Part shown: one piece after another, positions 11,128 through 19,006 of the stretch
Layout of the letters: each line of letters begins with the position of its first letter
Numbering within the stretch: the first letter of the stretch is position 1
Assembly: GCF_000686045.1 (NCBI RefSeq)
Contig: NZ_JMLV01000001.1
Coordinates: 582,310 to 646,309 of the forward strand
From: Fodinicurvata fenggangensis DSM 21160
GTDB taxonomy: Bacteria > Pseudomonadota > Alphaproteobacteria > Kiloniellales > DSM-21159
Direction of reading: 5' to 3'
Length of the DNA stretch: 64,000 bases
The notes under the pieces: generated by a model
Told to the model about the DNA's origin: nothing
What the model saw: only the letters and a program-made list of their open reading frames with translations
The model's database searches: none
Translations under genes and position numbers: made by a program

Positions 11128-11979
11128 TCAGAAACGGCCCCGCCAAGCGTTCCAACTCACCTTCCAGGCGCCTCTTCCCTCCAGGCGCGCTAGGCGCGGA
11201 TTGAAGGGATCGTAGGCTGCGCGCTCCAATGCCTTCAGATGAAGGTCGTTCAGACCGGCAATGAGAAAGGGTGCACGACGGTGGCTTTTTATGCTGCGCG
11301 CAAGGTCACGCGCTTCCGACAGGTGCTCTTCCGCCCGTCTCGCCAGGCGCATCGCAACACCGGAAACCTGATCAGAGCCTCTCAACTCGAAAAGGTCGCT
11401 ACGCTCTACGCCCGCCACCTCCATGTGGTCTTCCGGAAGATAGAGCCGCTTCTGCCGTGCGTGGAAGGGTACGGCTCTTATAAGGCCGGTTAAGGCCCAT
11501 GCAATCCCCACATGACGGGCAACCTTGCGTTCATGCTCGTCCGGTAGCGCCCCAAGCGCCGCCAATGCAATGCAGAGCAACTCCGCAGATGTGGCGTCGG
11601 CATAATCTTCAAGCTCGCCAAGATTGGCCGGGGGGGCCGGATCCAGATCGAAGGACCTGGCATCCAGGATGCGCTCGAAGGACTGTGAGACCCCTTTCAG
11701 GTTCTCCCTGCCCGTTTCCAGTGCCTGTAGCACGGGATGCGCGCGTGTATTCCCCTTCCAAAGTTCCGAAAGACCTTCACTCCACCACTGTAGCCGAATT
11801 TCTCCAAGCGTGGCCTCGCTGACCGTCTCGGCTGTCTTGGCAACCTCGAGGTTCCAGGCATAGACAGCGGCAAGCAAGTTGCGTTGCTCTGTGTTGCAGA
11901 AGAGAGTCGTCAGGTAGCGGGCGTGGTCTTGTCGACGCACTCTTTCCAGGCAATAGCTTGTGGCACTCTGGCTTTCCAT
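11128..11979 (-). CDS. Squalene/phytoene synthase-fold protein, NDUFAF6-like
   Basis: A 283-residue member of the squalene/phytoene synthase superfamily. The two Asp-rich metal-binding motifs of true prenyl synthases are absent: the first helix reads YAWNLEVAKTAETVSE and the second region ALTGLIRAVPFHARQKRLYLPED. The spacing and wording of these blocks resemble NDUFAF6, the mitochondrial complex I assembly factor, rather than a squalene or phytoene synthase. Function in complex I assembly is inference. On minus it lies downstream of the yajC-secDF-Mth938 operon, separated from it by sodB and a small membrane protein gene on plus. It starts near the sodB promoter region. Confidence 0.8.
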   Translation of the reverse strand: MESQSATSYCLERVRRQDHARYLTTLFCNTEQRNLLAAVYAWNLEVAKTAETVSEATLGEIRLQWWSEGLSELWKGNTRAHPVLQALETGRENLKGVSQSFERILDARSFDLDPAPPANLGELEDYADATSAELLCIALAALGALPDEHERKVARHVGIAWALTGLIRAVPFHARQKRLYLPEDHMEVAGVERSDLFELRGSDQVSGVAMRLARRAEEHLSEARDLARSIKSHRRAPFLIAGLNDLHLKALERAAYDPFNPRLARLEGRGAWKVSWNAWRGRF

Positions 11980-12193
11980 GGACGCGGTCTATCATGCTGC
12001 CCACAGTGCTTCCAGCCTTGTACAACCCCATAGGACAATTGGAAATTTTCTGCCGATTACAGCTTGCCCAAGTCGCTGCATCTGTTCACATTCGCTCAAG
12101 AATACCTATCTGTATTGGATAAGGGTCATCACACACCGGGGCCGACAGGGATCGGGTCGGTTATTCACGTTCTATAAAATAAGGAGAGACTCA

Positions 12194-12793
12194 ATGGCTT
12201 TCGAGCTTCCAAAACTGCCATATGCCCAGGATGCCCTTGAACCCTATTACTCCGAGCGCACACTCAGCTTCCACCATGGCAAGCATCATCAGGCCTATGT
12301 GACGAAGACCAATGATCTGGTTTCCGGGACCGAACTCGAAGGTAAATCGATCGAGGACGTCATCAGGGCCGCCAAGTCATCGAACAACACGACTCTCTTC
12401 AATCAGTCGGCCCAGGTCTGGAACCACACCTTCTTCTGGCACAGCATGAAGCCTGGTGGCGGTGGCAAGCCGACGGGCGATGTTGCTTCCAAGATTGACG
12501 AGGCCTATGGCTCCCACGACAAGTTCGTCGAGGAGTACAAGGCAAAGGCTGCAGGAAACTTCGGCAGCGGCTGGACTTGGCTGGTGCTGGAAGGCGGAAA
12601 GGTGAAAATCGTCAATACGGACGATGCCGACACGCCACTGGTCAATGACGGCCAAACGCCCCTGCTGACAATCGACGTTTGGGAACACGCCTATTATCTG
12701 GACTACCAGAACCGCCGTCCCGATTTCGTTCAGGCCTTCTTTGATCACCTTGTGAACTGGGACTTCGTGAACGAGAACCTTTCGAAGGCCTGA
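12194..12793 (+). CDS. sodB: Superoxide dismutase [Fe]
   Basis: Converts superoxide to oxygen and hydrogen peroxide in the cytoplasm. The 199-residue protein matches the Fe/Mn SOD family, with metal ligands His27 (LSFHHGKHHQAYV), His in QVWNHTFFWHSM, and Asp/His in DVWEHAYYLDYQNRRPDFV. The Fe-type context AAGNFGSGWTWLV is present. The start is ATG 12194 behind AAGGAGAG at 12181; the longer open frame upstream has no family similarity. A strong intrinsic terminator follows at once. It is divergent from the NDUFAF6-like gene. Confidence 0.96.
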   Translation: MAFELPKLPYAQDALEPYYSERTLSFHHGKHHQAYVTKTNDLVSGTELEGKSIEDVIRAAKSSNNTTLFNQSAQVWNHTFFWHSMKPGGGGKPTGDVASKIDEAYGSHDKFVEEYKAKAAGNFGSGWTWLVLEGGKVKIVNTDDADTPLVNDGQTPLLTIDVWEHAYYLDYQNRRPDFVQAFFDHLVNWDFVNENLSKA

Positions 12794-12810
12794 GGCACGT
12801 AACTTTCTGA

Positions 12811-12841
12811 AAAAGGGCTGCCTGTGGAGGCAGCCCTTTTT
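12811..12841 (+). terminator. Intrinsic terminator of sodB
   Basis: Stem GGGCTGCC (12815-12822) pairs with GGCAGCCC (12829-12836), loop of six bases, followed by TTTTT. It begins 17 bases after the sodB stop codon. Confidence 0.93.
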
Positions 12842-12962
12842 CTATGCCGGGAAATCATCCACCAGACAGACACAGGAAGAACTCTTGTAACCTGTGGCTC
12901 CCGGGTAGTATTTCCTTGCAACTGGCGCTTATCATTTGAACGACCTTCGACGGAGAAGCCTT

Positions 12963-13184
12963 TTGCGAGCCATCAAGATTGTTGCCATTGCCCTGATCAT
13001 TGCAGGAGTGATTACGCTGGTCCTCCCCTACATTCCCTTTACCGAGGAAAAAGAGGTCCTGGATGTAGGCCCCATCACGGCAACAGCCGAAGATGAAGAG
13101 CGTATCCAGATTTCTCCATTCATTGGGTTTGGTTTGCTGGTGGTTGGCTCGGTCCTGCTGATCTTTGACCGGACCAAGCAATAG
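12963..13184 (+). CDS. Small two-helix membrane protein, DUF3185-like
   Basis: A protein of about 73 residues with two hydrophobic helices (IKIVAIALIIAGVITLVL and IGFGLLVVGSVLLIF) flanking a soluble loop VLDVGPITATAEDEERI. The pattern resembles the small DUF3185-type membrane proteins, of unknown function. There is no ATG. A TTG at 12963 has a good ribosome binding site (GGAG at 12952, seven bases away); a TTG at 12936 would add nine residues. It lies between sodB and the Mth938-like gene, on the strand opposite to the sec operon. Confidence 0.6.
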   Translation: MRAIKIVAIALIIAGVITLVLPYIPFTEEKEVLDVGPITATAEDEERIQISPFIGFGLLVVGSVLLIFDRTKQ

Positions 13185-13242
13185 CCGGGCAAAAGGAACT
13201 TCGCTTAAGCCACCCACTGCGTTTTCCCTATCTCTGGCCGGG

Positions 13243-13617
13243 TCACTCGACAGCAATCAGGGCGGCTGCCACACGCCGCCCTTCAGCCTGCAAGACATTA
13301 TAGGTTCGCGAGGCGGCCCCTGTATCCATGGGTTCGACCGCCACCCCCTTTTCCTTCAAAGCGGCGCGGAAATTGCGCGGAATCATGACGGTTTTGCGGC
13401 CGAGTCCCAATAACAGCAGTTCCACCTCGGACCGGTCAGTTACGTGATCTAGACTTTCAACGGACAACTCATCGCTGGATGACACCGCCCAGGCAATGGT
13501 CTGGTCCGGCAGGATCAGGATCGATCCCTCGTAACGATAGCCCGAAACACGAAAGCCCATGTCCCCATAGGCTTCGATCACCTGTCGTCCCTCAGGCACA
13601 AGCGGCGTAATATCCAT
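13243..13617 (-). CDS. Mth938/DUF498-type protein, NDUFAF3-like
   Basis: A 124-residue protein of the Mth938 family (DUF498), whose mitochondrial member NDUFAF3 is a complex I assembly factor. The diagnostic C-terminal half is visible: LLLLGLGRKTVMIPRNFRA followed by VAVEPMDTGAASRTYNVL. It starts 25 bases after the secF stop and is the last gene of yajC-secD-secF. A role in membrane complex assembly is inferred from the family and from the NDUFAF6-like gene nearby. Confidence 0.87.
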   Translation of the reverse strand: MDITPLVPEGRQVIEAYGDMGFRVSGYRYEGSILILPDQTIAWAVSSSDELSVESLDHVTDRSEVELLLLGLGRKTVMIPRNFRAALKEKGVAVEPMDTGAASRTYNVLQAEGRRVAAALIAVE

Positions 13618-13642
13618 GTCATGGCTCCTCTTTCAGGAGGAA

Positions 13643-14596
13643 TCAGACCTGCGGCACGCCGTCCTGGGCTTTCGTGCGGCCCTCTTCCTGCTTGTCGACC
13701 GGCTCGCTCTTGACGCCCATGTAATAAAGCAACGGCACAGCCACCCCGACACTGGAGAATGTGCCAATCACAATGCCCCAGATCAGGCCTGCTGTGAATC
13801 CGCGAATCACTTCACCTCCGAAGAAGTAGAGCGAGAACAGGGCCAACAGGGTTGTCAGCGAAGTCATCAAGGTTCTGGACAGCGTATCATTCAGGGCCTT
13901 GTTGAGAACCTCGCTGATCGGCAGCTTCTTGTACTTCCGTGCCGATTCCCTGACGCGGTCGAAAATAACGACGGTATCGTTGATTGAATAACCGGCAATG
14001 GTCAGCACGGCGGCCAAGGTCGCCAGATTGAATTCGATCTGCGTAACGGTGAAAAAGCCGATCGTCGCAATCACGTCATGCACCAATGCCAGCAGAGCTG
14101 CCGCGGCAAACTGCCATTCGAAACGAAACCAGACGTATACCGCGATCCCCAGCAAGGCCAACAGGGTCGCAAGCGTTCCGGCTTCGCGGAGTTCTGCCCC
14201 GACCTTCGGGCCGACAAATTCAGTGCGTCGGTAATTGACGACCACATCGTCGATTTCAGACTTCACTCTCTCGATGGCTTCCTGCTGCGCTTCCGCATCT
14301 CCGTCCTGCCGCTGGATATTGATCAGGATGTCATTGGGGGCCCCAAATTCCTGCAGCGTCACTTCTCCTAGATCCAGGGCTCCGAGACGTGAGCGCAATT
14401 CCGGTAGATCCGCAGGACCGTCGGTTTCGATCTCGATCAAGGTCCCGCCCCTGAAATCGATACCGAAGTTCAGTCCAAACGCGGCAAGGCAAATGATCGA
14501 TCCGGTCATGATCAAGGCCGCAACCGCCAACGTCACGCGGCGGGCGTTGAGAAACTTGATGCGCGAATTTTCGGGAAAGAAGCGTATGAGGGCCAT
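13643..14596 (-). CDS. secF: Protein translocase subunit SecF
   Basis: SecF works with SecD in the inner membrane to drive late steps of Sec-dependent export using the proton gradient. The 317-residue protein has six predicted membrane segments, the periplasmic P1-type domain after the first, the FGIDFRGGTLIEIETDGP motif, and the later blocks TIAGYSINDTVVIFDRVRE and LSRTLMTSLTTLLAL. It begins 16 bases after the secD stop in the yajC-secD-secF operon. Confidence 0.97.
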   Translation of the reverse strand: MALIRFFPENSRIKFLNARRVTLAVAALIMTGSIICLAAFGLNFGIDFRGGTLIEIETDGPADLPELRSRLGALDLGEVTLQEFGAPNDILINIQRQDGDAEAQQEAIERVKSEIDDVVVNYRRTEFVGPKVGAELREAGTLATLLALLGIAVYVWFRFEWQFAAAALLALVHDVIATIGFFTVTQIEFNLATLAAVLTIAGYSINDTVVIFDRVRESARKYKKLPISEVLNKALNDTLSRTLMTSLTTLLALFSLYFFGGEVIRGFTAGLIWGIVIGTFSSVGVAVPLLYYMGVKSEPVDKQEEGRTKAQDGVPQV

Positions 14597-14612
14597 TAAG
14601 AATATCGCTCTA

Positions 14613-16178
14613 TCAGATTGGCAGCTGCTTGGGACGGCGACTGCGCAGCCAGCCCACGATTATGGCACGGGTCACCATGATGGCTGTAAACATCGAGGTT
14701 ACCAGACCGATGGCAAGGGTGATGGCAAACCCCTTGATTGGGCCGGTCCCGAAAACGAACAGCAATACAGCGGCGATCAGGGTGGTAACATTACCGTCGA
14801 TGATGGCCGATAGCGCTTGCCGGTACCCTGTATCGATCGCGGAAACGGGCCCACGGCCATTGCGAACTTCCTCTCGAATGCGTTCGAAGATAAGCACGTT
14901 CGCATCAACAGCCATGCCTATGGTCAACACGATACCTGCAATTCCGGGAAGCGTCAGGGTCGCCTGAAGTCCCGAGAGCACGGCCACAATCAGCACGATG
15001 TTGGTGGTCAAGGCGACAGAGGCCATGACCCCGAACAGCCCATAGACAGCCATGATGAATATCACCACGCCAACCAGGCCGAGGATGGAAGCGATCTCGC
15101 CAGCACGGATCGAATCCGCACCGAGCCCAGGGCCAATCGATCTTTCCTCGATCACGGTCAGTTCAGCGGGCAAGGCGCCTGCTCTCAGAAGAAGCGCCAA
15201 ATCCTGGACTTCCTGGGTACTGAAATCGCCGCTGATGACACCACGCCCCCCCGTGATGGGCTCACGGATGACCGGCGCACTTATAACCTTCTCGTCAAGG
15301 ACGATCGCAAAGGGGTTTCCGACATTCTCACGTGTCACATCAGCAAAACGCTGCGCGCCTACGGAATCGAACGAGAAAGAAACGACTGGCTGGCCTTCCT
15401 GGAAAGTTGCCTGTGCATCCGTCAGATTGTCGCCACTCACCATCACACGTCGGCGAACCACGTATTCAAAAGGTTCACCATCCGGTCCCAACTCTTCCGA
15501 GGGAAGAACCTGGGAGCCAGCCGGAATATTGTCGGAATCCGCCGATGTATCGGTATCGACCAGATGGAAGGTCAGCTTCGCCGTTCTTCCCAGAATATCC
15601 TTGATGCGTTCCGGATCATCCACACCCGGCAACTGGACGAGAATGCGATCTTCACCCTGCTGCTGAATCGCCGGCTCCCGCGTGCCGGTTTCATCGATGC
15701 GGCGACGGACGATCTCGATCGACTGCTGAACGATATTGGTCTGCCGCTGAGTCTTGGCCTGGTCCGTCAGGGATATGCGCCCCTCGCCTTCCCCATTGAT
15801 CGACAGGTTTGCATTCCCGAGATAGTCGGAAAGTGTCTGCCGCGCTGCGTCCGCCTGCTCGGGGTCAGTCAGGTTGAAAGTGACTTCCTCTCCACGAACG
15901 GCCAGATCGGTATAGCCAATGCGTTCGCTCCTGAGTTCAGAGCGAACCGTATCCTGCAGACCTTCCAGCTGCTCCTCGAAGACGGACTCGATATCCACTT
16001 CAAGCAGAAGGTGAGAGCCGCCCTGCAGGTCCAGGCCCAGATTGATCTGCTCGTTGGGGACCCAATCGGGCAGGCTATCCAGTAGCTGGCGAGACAGGAT
16101 GTTTGGCAGGGCGAAAACAACACCCAGTATCAGCACGGCAACAACAAACAGAAGCTGCCAGCGCGAAAAATGGACCAT
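14613..16178 (-). CDS. secD: Protein translocase subunit SecD
   Basis: SecD is the larger partner of SecF. The 521-residue protein has an N-terminal membrane segment, the LGLDLQGGSHLLLEVD motif, the periplasmic domains, and the C-terminal membrane block with GMAVDANVLIFERIREE and SAIIDGNVTTLIAAVLLFVFGTGPIKGFA. It lies 61 bases downstream of yajC and 16 upstream of secF, as expected for the operon. Confidence 0.97.
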   Translation of the reverse strand: MVHFSRWQLLFVVAVLILGVVFALPNILSRQLLDSLPDWVPNEQINLGLDLQGGSHLLLEVDIESVFEEQLEGLQDTVRSELRSERIGYTDLAVRGEEVTFNLTDPEQADAARQTLSDYLGNANLSINGEGEGRISLTDQAKTQRQTNIVQQSIEIVRRRIDETGTREPAIQQQGEDRILVQLPGVDDPERIKDILGRTAKLTFHLVDTDTSADSDNIPAGSQVLPSEELGPDGEPFEYVVRRRVMVSGDNLTDAQATFQEGQPVVSFSFDSVGAQRFADVTRENVGNPFAIVLDEKVISAPVIREPITGGRGVISGDFSTQEVQDLALLLRAGALPAELTVIEERSIGPGLGADSIRAGEIASILGLVGVVIFIMAVYGLFGVMASVALTTNIVLIVAVLSGLQATLTLPGIAGIVLTIGMAVDANVLIFERIREEVRNGRGPVSAIDTGYRQALSAIIDGNVTTLIAAVLLFVFGTGPIKGFAITLAIGLVTSMFTAIMVTRAIIVGWLRSRRPKQLPI

Positions 16179-16239
16179 GGTTCAGGCGCTTTCGAGGACG
16201 GCTAACACAGTGACGGCAATCCAGGCAGCATTCAGCCGC

Positions 16240-16689
16240 CTACTGTTTTTCGTCGGATCTCGTCTCTTCGGCTTGGTCTTCTGGCTCAGCTTCAGAAGAT
16301 TCGCTTTCCGGCTCCGACTTGCGGCTCTGGGACTGTTTTCCGCGTCCGCCCTTTTCCTTGGAGGAACTGCGGATGGGTGCACCCTTCTCGATGACCTCCG
16401 TGATGGTCTGGCGCATGACCTGGACGCGTGTTCCCTGGGCGATCTCGACCTCGACCTCGGAATCACTGGTCACCTTGATGATCTGTCCGACAATGCCCCC
16501 TGACGTGACAATCCGGTCACCACGCTCCAGAGACTGGATCATTTCACGATGCTGCTTCATTTTCTTCTGTTGCGGCCGAATCAGAAGGAAATAGAAGATG
16601 ACAAAGATCAGGATGAACGGCAGGACGGACATCAGGAGATTTCCGCCATCGGCAGCGGCACCCTGTGCATAGGCCGGGGAAACGAACAT
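16240..16689 (-). CDS. yajC: Sec accessory protein YajC
   Basis: YajC is a small inner membrane protein that associates with SecDF. It has one membrane segment (LLMSVLPFILIFVIFYFLLIR), then RPQQKKMKQHREMIQSLERGDRIVTSGGIVG, typical of the family. The C-terminal 40 residues are a charged Ser/Glu-rich tail longer than usual. ATG 16689 is preferred over GTG 16695 because the AGGAG sits directly against the GTG but five bases from the ATG. Confidence 0.95.
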   Translation of the reverse strand: MFVSPAYAQGAAADGGNLLMSVLPFILIFVIFYFLLIRPQQKKMKQHREMIQSLERGDRIVTSGGIVGQIIKVTSDSEVEVEIAQGTRVQVMRQTITEVIEKGAPIRSSSKEKGGRGKQSQSRKSEPESESSEAEPEDQAEETRSDEKQ

Positions 16690-16875
16690 GCTCACTCCTA
16701 AGAATTGGCTTCCTGGGCCGGAATCGAAAAACCTAGGCCCACGCGAATGAGCGGACTATAGCCCTGAACACGCGAAATGCAATGATAGGCCGGCAATTGC
16801 TGCCATCATGCAAACACCAGACAGCAATCACCGCTTTGACGCATGCCTTTTCCACGGATCAGCCAGAGGCACTTG

Positions 16876-17334
16876 TTAGCCTCTGGCGGAAAAATGTTCC
16901 GGGGTGGACCAGTAACGAAGCAAACGTGACAGTGTATCTCCGGCAGAGTTCAACTCGTCAGCACTCAGACCCAATTCCTGCATGTCCGAAGAGTGTTTTT
17001 CGAAAAGGCTGTCCAAGTGCTTGAAGATCACCATGCCTTTCTCACTGACCCTGACATGGGTTGAGCGGCGATCATGCGGTGAGCGTTCCTGGACCAGGTA
17101 GCCGTTCTCGACCAGCTTCTTGACATTGTAGGAAACGTTGGACCCCAGATAATACCCACGTTGCGTGAGTTCACCGACGGTCACTTCGCCTTCACCGATA
17201 TTGAAGATGATCAGGGCCTGAACATTATTGAGATCTCGGATTCCTTCACGCTCGATCTCAGCCTTGACCAACTCGAGACATTGTCGGTGCAGCCGTTCAA
17301 TCATGCGGATCATTTCAAGATACGCAGCTTTCAC
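16876..17334 (-). CDS. ldtR: MarR-family transcriptional regulator, LdtR-like
   Basis: A 152-residue winged-helix regulator. The blocks LNNVQALIIFNIGEGEVTVGEL, RGYYLGSNVSYNVKKLVENGYL and RSPHDRRSTHVRVSEKG match the LdtR-type MarR proteins of alphaproteobacteria, which in studied species control L,D-transpeptidase and envelope genes. It is monocistronic on minus with about 270 bases to the next gene upstream. Its targets here are not visible from the window. Confidence 0.75.
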   Translation of the reverse strand: MKAAYLEMIRMIERLHRQCLELVKAEIEREGIRDLNNVQALIIFNIGEGEVTVGELTQRGYYLGSNVSYNVKKLVENGYLVQERSPHDRRSTHVRVSEKGMVIFKHLDSLFEKHSSDMQELGLSADELNSAGDTLSRLLRYWSTPEHFSARG

Positions 17335-17604
17335 AGGGGGTCTCCTAATTCTTGATGAAGCGTCCCTACCTAGGCGCTTGATCCGTTATCGAGCTTTATG
17401 TGGTTCTTACAAATCCTGCAGTAAATCTCACGTTTCGTACAGAATTTAAAGCACTAACACTCTGCAGGAGAATCTGTCTCGAGCTTAAGTTTAGCCCTCT
17501 GCCTTGGTTCAGGAATAACTTGAATCCAGTAGTATCGGGACCCTTCCCCTTATGCCTTGTCGTGAACAAAAGCCATACCAGGACATAACAGCAGGCGGCA
17601 GTGA

Positions 17605-18678
17605 TCAAGCAACAACAAGCTCTGACTCTCCAAGGGCGTGAAAATGAGCCTGCACCACTTCCCGGGTGACTTCATCCAGAGTGGCAGGGCTCCATTTTGG
17701 AGCATGATCCTTGTCAACCAGAACGGCACGGATGCCCTCATAGAAATCATGCCCCGCCATGCAAGCCTGGCTCATGCGATATTCCATGCGCATGCAGGAA
17801 TCAAAATCCAGATTGGCCGCACGCTGGAGTTCCTCAAAGCTGATTGCAAGGGACGTAGGAGAGCGCTTTTGCAGTATTTCCAGATGCTCACTTGCCCATT
17901 CCGAACTGTCCTCCCGAAGTGAATGGAGAACAGCACTGACACTATTCTGTCCAAAATGTCGACTGATGTCCCTGATATCTTTTGCAAGCCCACTCTCACC
18001 AGCGACGTCTGAATGACGTTCAAGGATTTCGGAAATCTTGGCGTCCCAAGTCCAGGGCTCATCCTCCACAATGTCCAATACTGCAAGCTCACGGATCGTA
18101 TCTACAAGGCGGTCAGATGCTATATAATGCGTCGCCAGTCCCGTATAAAGCGCATCTGCAGCGTCCAGCCTAGCCCCAGTCAGGGCCAGGTATAGGCCCA
18201 GAGGCTCCTGCAGCCGTGACAGGAAATAGGAACCTCCAACATCGGGGAAAAAGCCGATTGCCGTTTCCGGCATGGCCATGATCGTCTTTTCGGTTGCAAC
18301 GCGGTAGCGCCCATGGACTGAAACCCCCATGCCGCCCCCCATTGTGATCCCATCAAGCAACGCAATGAAAGGCTTTGGAAAATGCTTGATTGCCCGATTG
18401 AGCTTATATTCCTCCCGGAAGAACCGTTGAGTCAGGTCGCTCCCCTCGCATCCAGCTTCGTAGACCGCTCGCACATCACCACCCGCACAGAATGCTTTCG
18501 GGCCAGTGCCCTGGATTATGACAGCTTGCGCCGCTGCATCTTCGCGCCATTCCTCGAGCTTGGCATGCAAGGCCTCGATCATTTCCAAGGTCAAGGCATT
18601 CAGGGCCTTTGGACGGTCCAAGGTTACCATGCCGATACTGCCCTGTTGCTCGAATAGAATATTCGGGTCCCCTGACAT
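17605..18678 (-). CDS. Enoyl-CoA hydratase/isomerase family, 3-hydroxyisobutyryl-CoA hydrolase type
   Basis: A 357-residue crotonase-fold protein with the length and motifs of 3-hydroxyisobutyryl-CoA hydrolase, which acts in valine breakdown. Visible are the oxyanion-hole block FCAGGDVRAVYE near 63-74, the GITMGGGMGVSVHGRYRVATE block, and MPETAIGFFPDVGGSYFLSR with Glu138 and Asp146 in catalytic positions. The C-terminal extension (DFYEGIRAVLVDKDHAPKWSP) is also characteristic. No other valine-pathway genes are adjacent, so the exact substrate is inferred. Confidence 0.85.
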   Translation of the reverse strand: MSGDPNILFEQQGSIGMVTLDRPKALNALTLEMIEALHAKLEEWREDAAAQAVIIQGTGPKAFCAGGDVRAVYEAGCEGSDLTQRFFREEYKLNRAIKHFPKPFIALLDGITMGGGMGVSVHGRYRVATEKTIMAMPETAIGFFPDVGGSYFLSRLQEPLGLYLALTGARLDAADALYTGLATHYIASDRLVDTIRELAVLDIVEDEPWTWDAKISEILERHSDVAGESGLAKDIRDISRHFGQNSVSAVLHSLREDSSEWASEHLEILQKRSPTSLAISFEELQRAANLDFDSCMRMEYRMSQACMAGHDFYEGIRAVLVDKDHAPKWSPATLDEVTREVVQAHFHALGESELVVA

Positions 18679-19006
18679 CTAGCTTTTCCCTGAATCCATG
18701 GACGTCTGAAGCGCGAGGAGCGCAGATAACGCTCCATCAGGATGGCCGTCAAATACCTTCTCTATCAGAATCTCTATCTACGAGTTTGAATTTGTCAAAA
18801 TCCACGCAGAAGAATACAGAGAAGTAAATTTTTGACAAATCTCTTTTAAAAATCTCACGATGAAATCTTAAACAAACTCTCCCTGCAATTGAACCAGTAA
18901 CTTTTCAAAAACTCTCAAGAGAAAATCTCGGAAATCTCTATATATTGAAAATATACATTGTGCAAACCTCGCTCTTCCTGCGAACTTGCTATAATAATCA
19001 TAAAGA
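18679..19006. other. AT-rich intergenic region with repeated short motifs
   Basis: A 328-base gap between two divergent genes, clearly richer in A and T than its surroundings. The motif AATCTC recurs at about 18769, 18838, 18851, 18924 and 18933. Two 9-base palindromes of form TTTGNCAAA lie at 18791-18799 and 18831-18839, 40 bases apart centre to centre. A TATAAT sits at 18990-18995, 11 bases before the 19007 start codon. I see no open reading frame or RNA gene here. Confidence 0.6.

Noticed and set aside
14817..16085. Long plus-strand open frame opposite secD
   Set aside because: Antisense to the conserved secD frame, no domain pattern, no ribosome binding site that stands out.
17415..17468. 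Inverted repeat CCTGCAG / CTGCAGG
   Set aside because: The arms are short, themselves palindromic and 40 bases apart; no support for function.
17396..17608. 70-codon minus-strand open frame between ldtR and the hydrolase gene
   Set aside because: No conserved pattern, weak start, and it overlaps the end of the hydrolase gene; an accidental frame in a promoter region is more likely.
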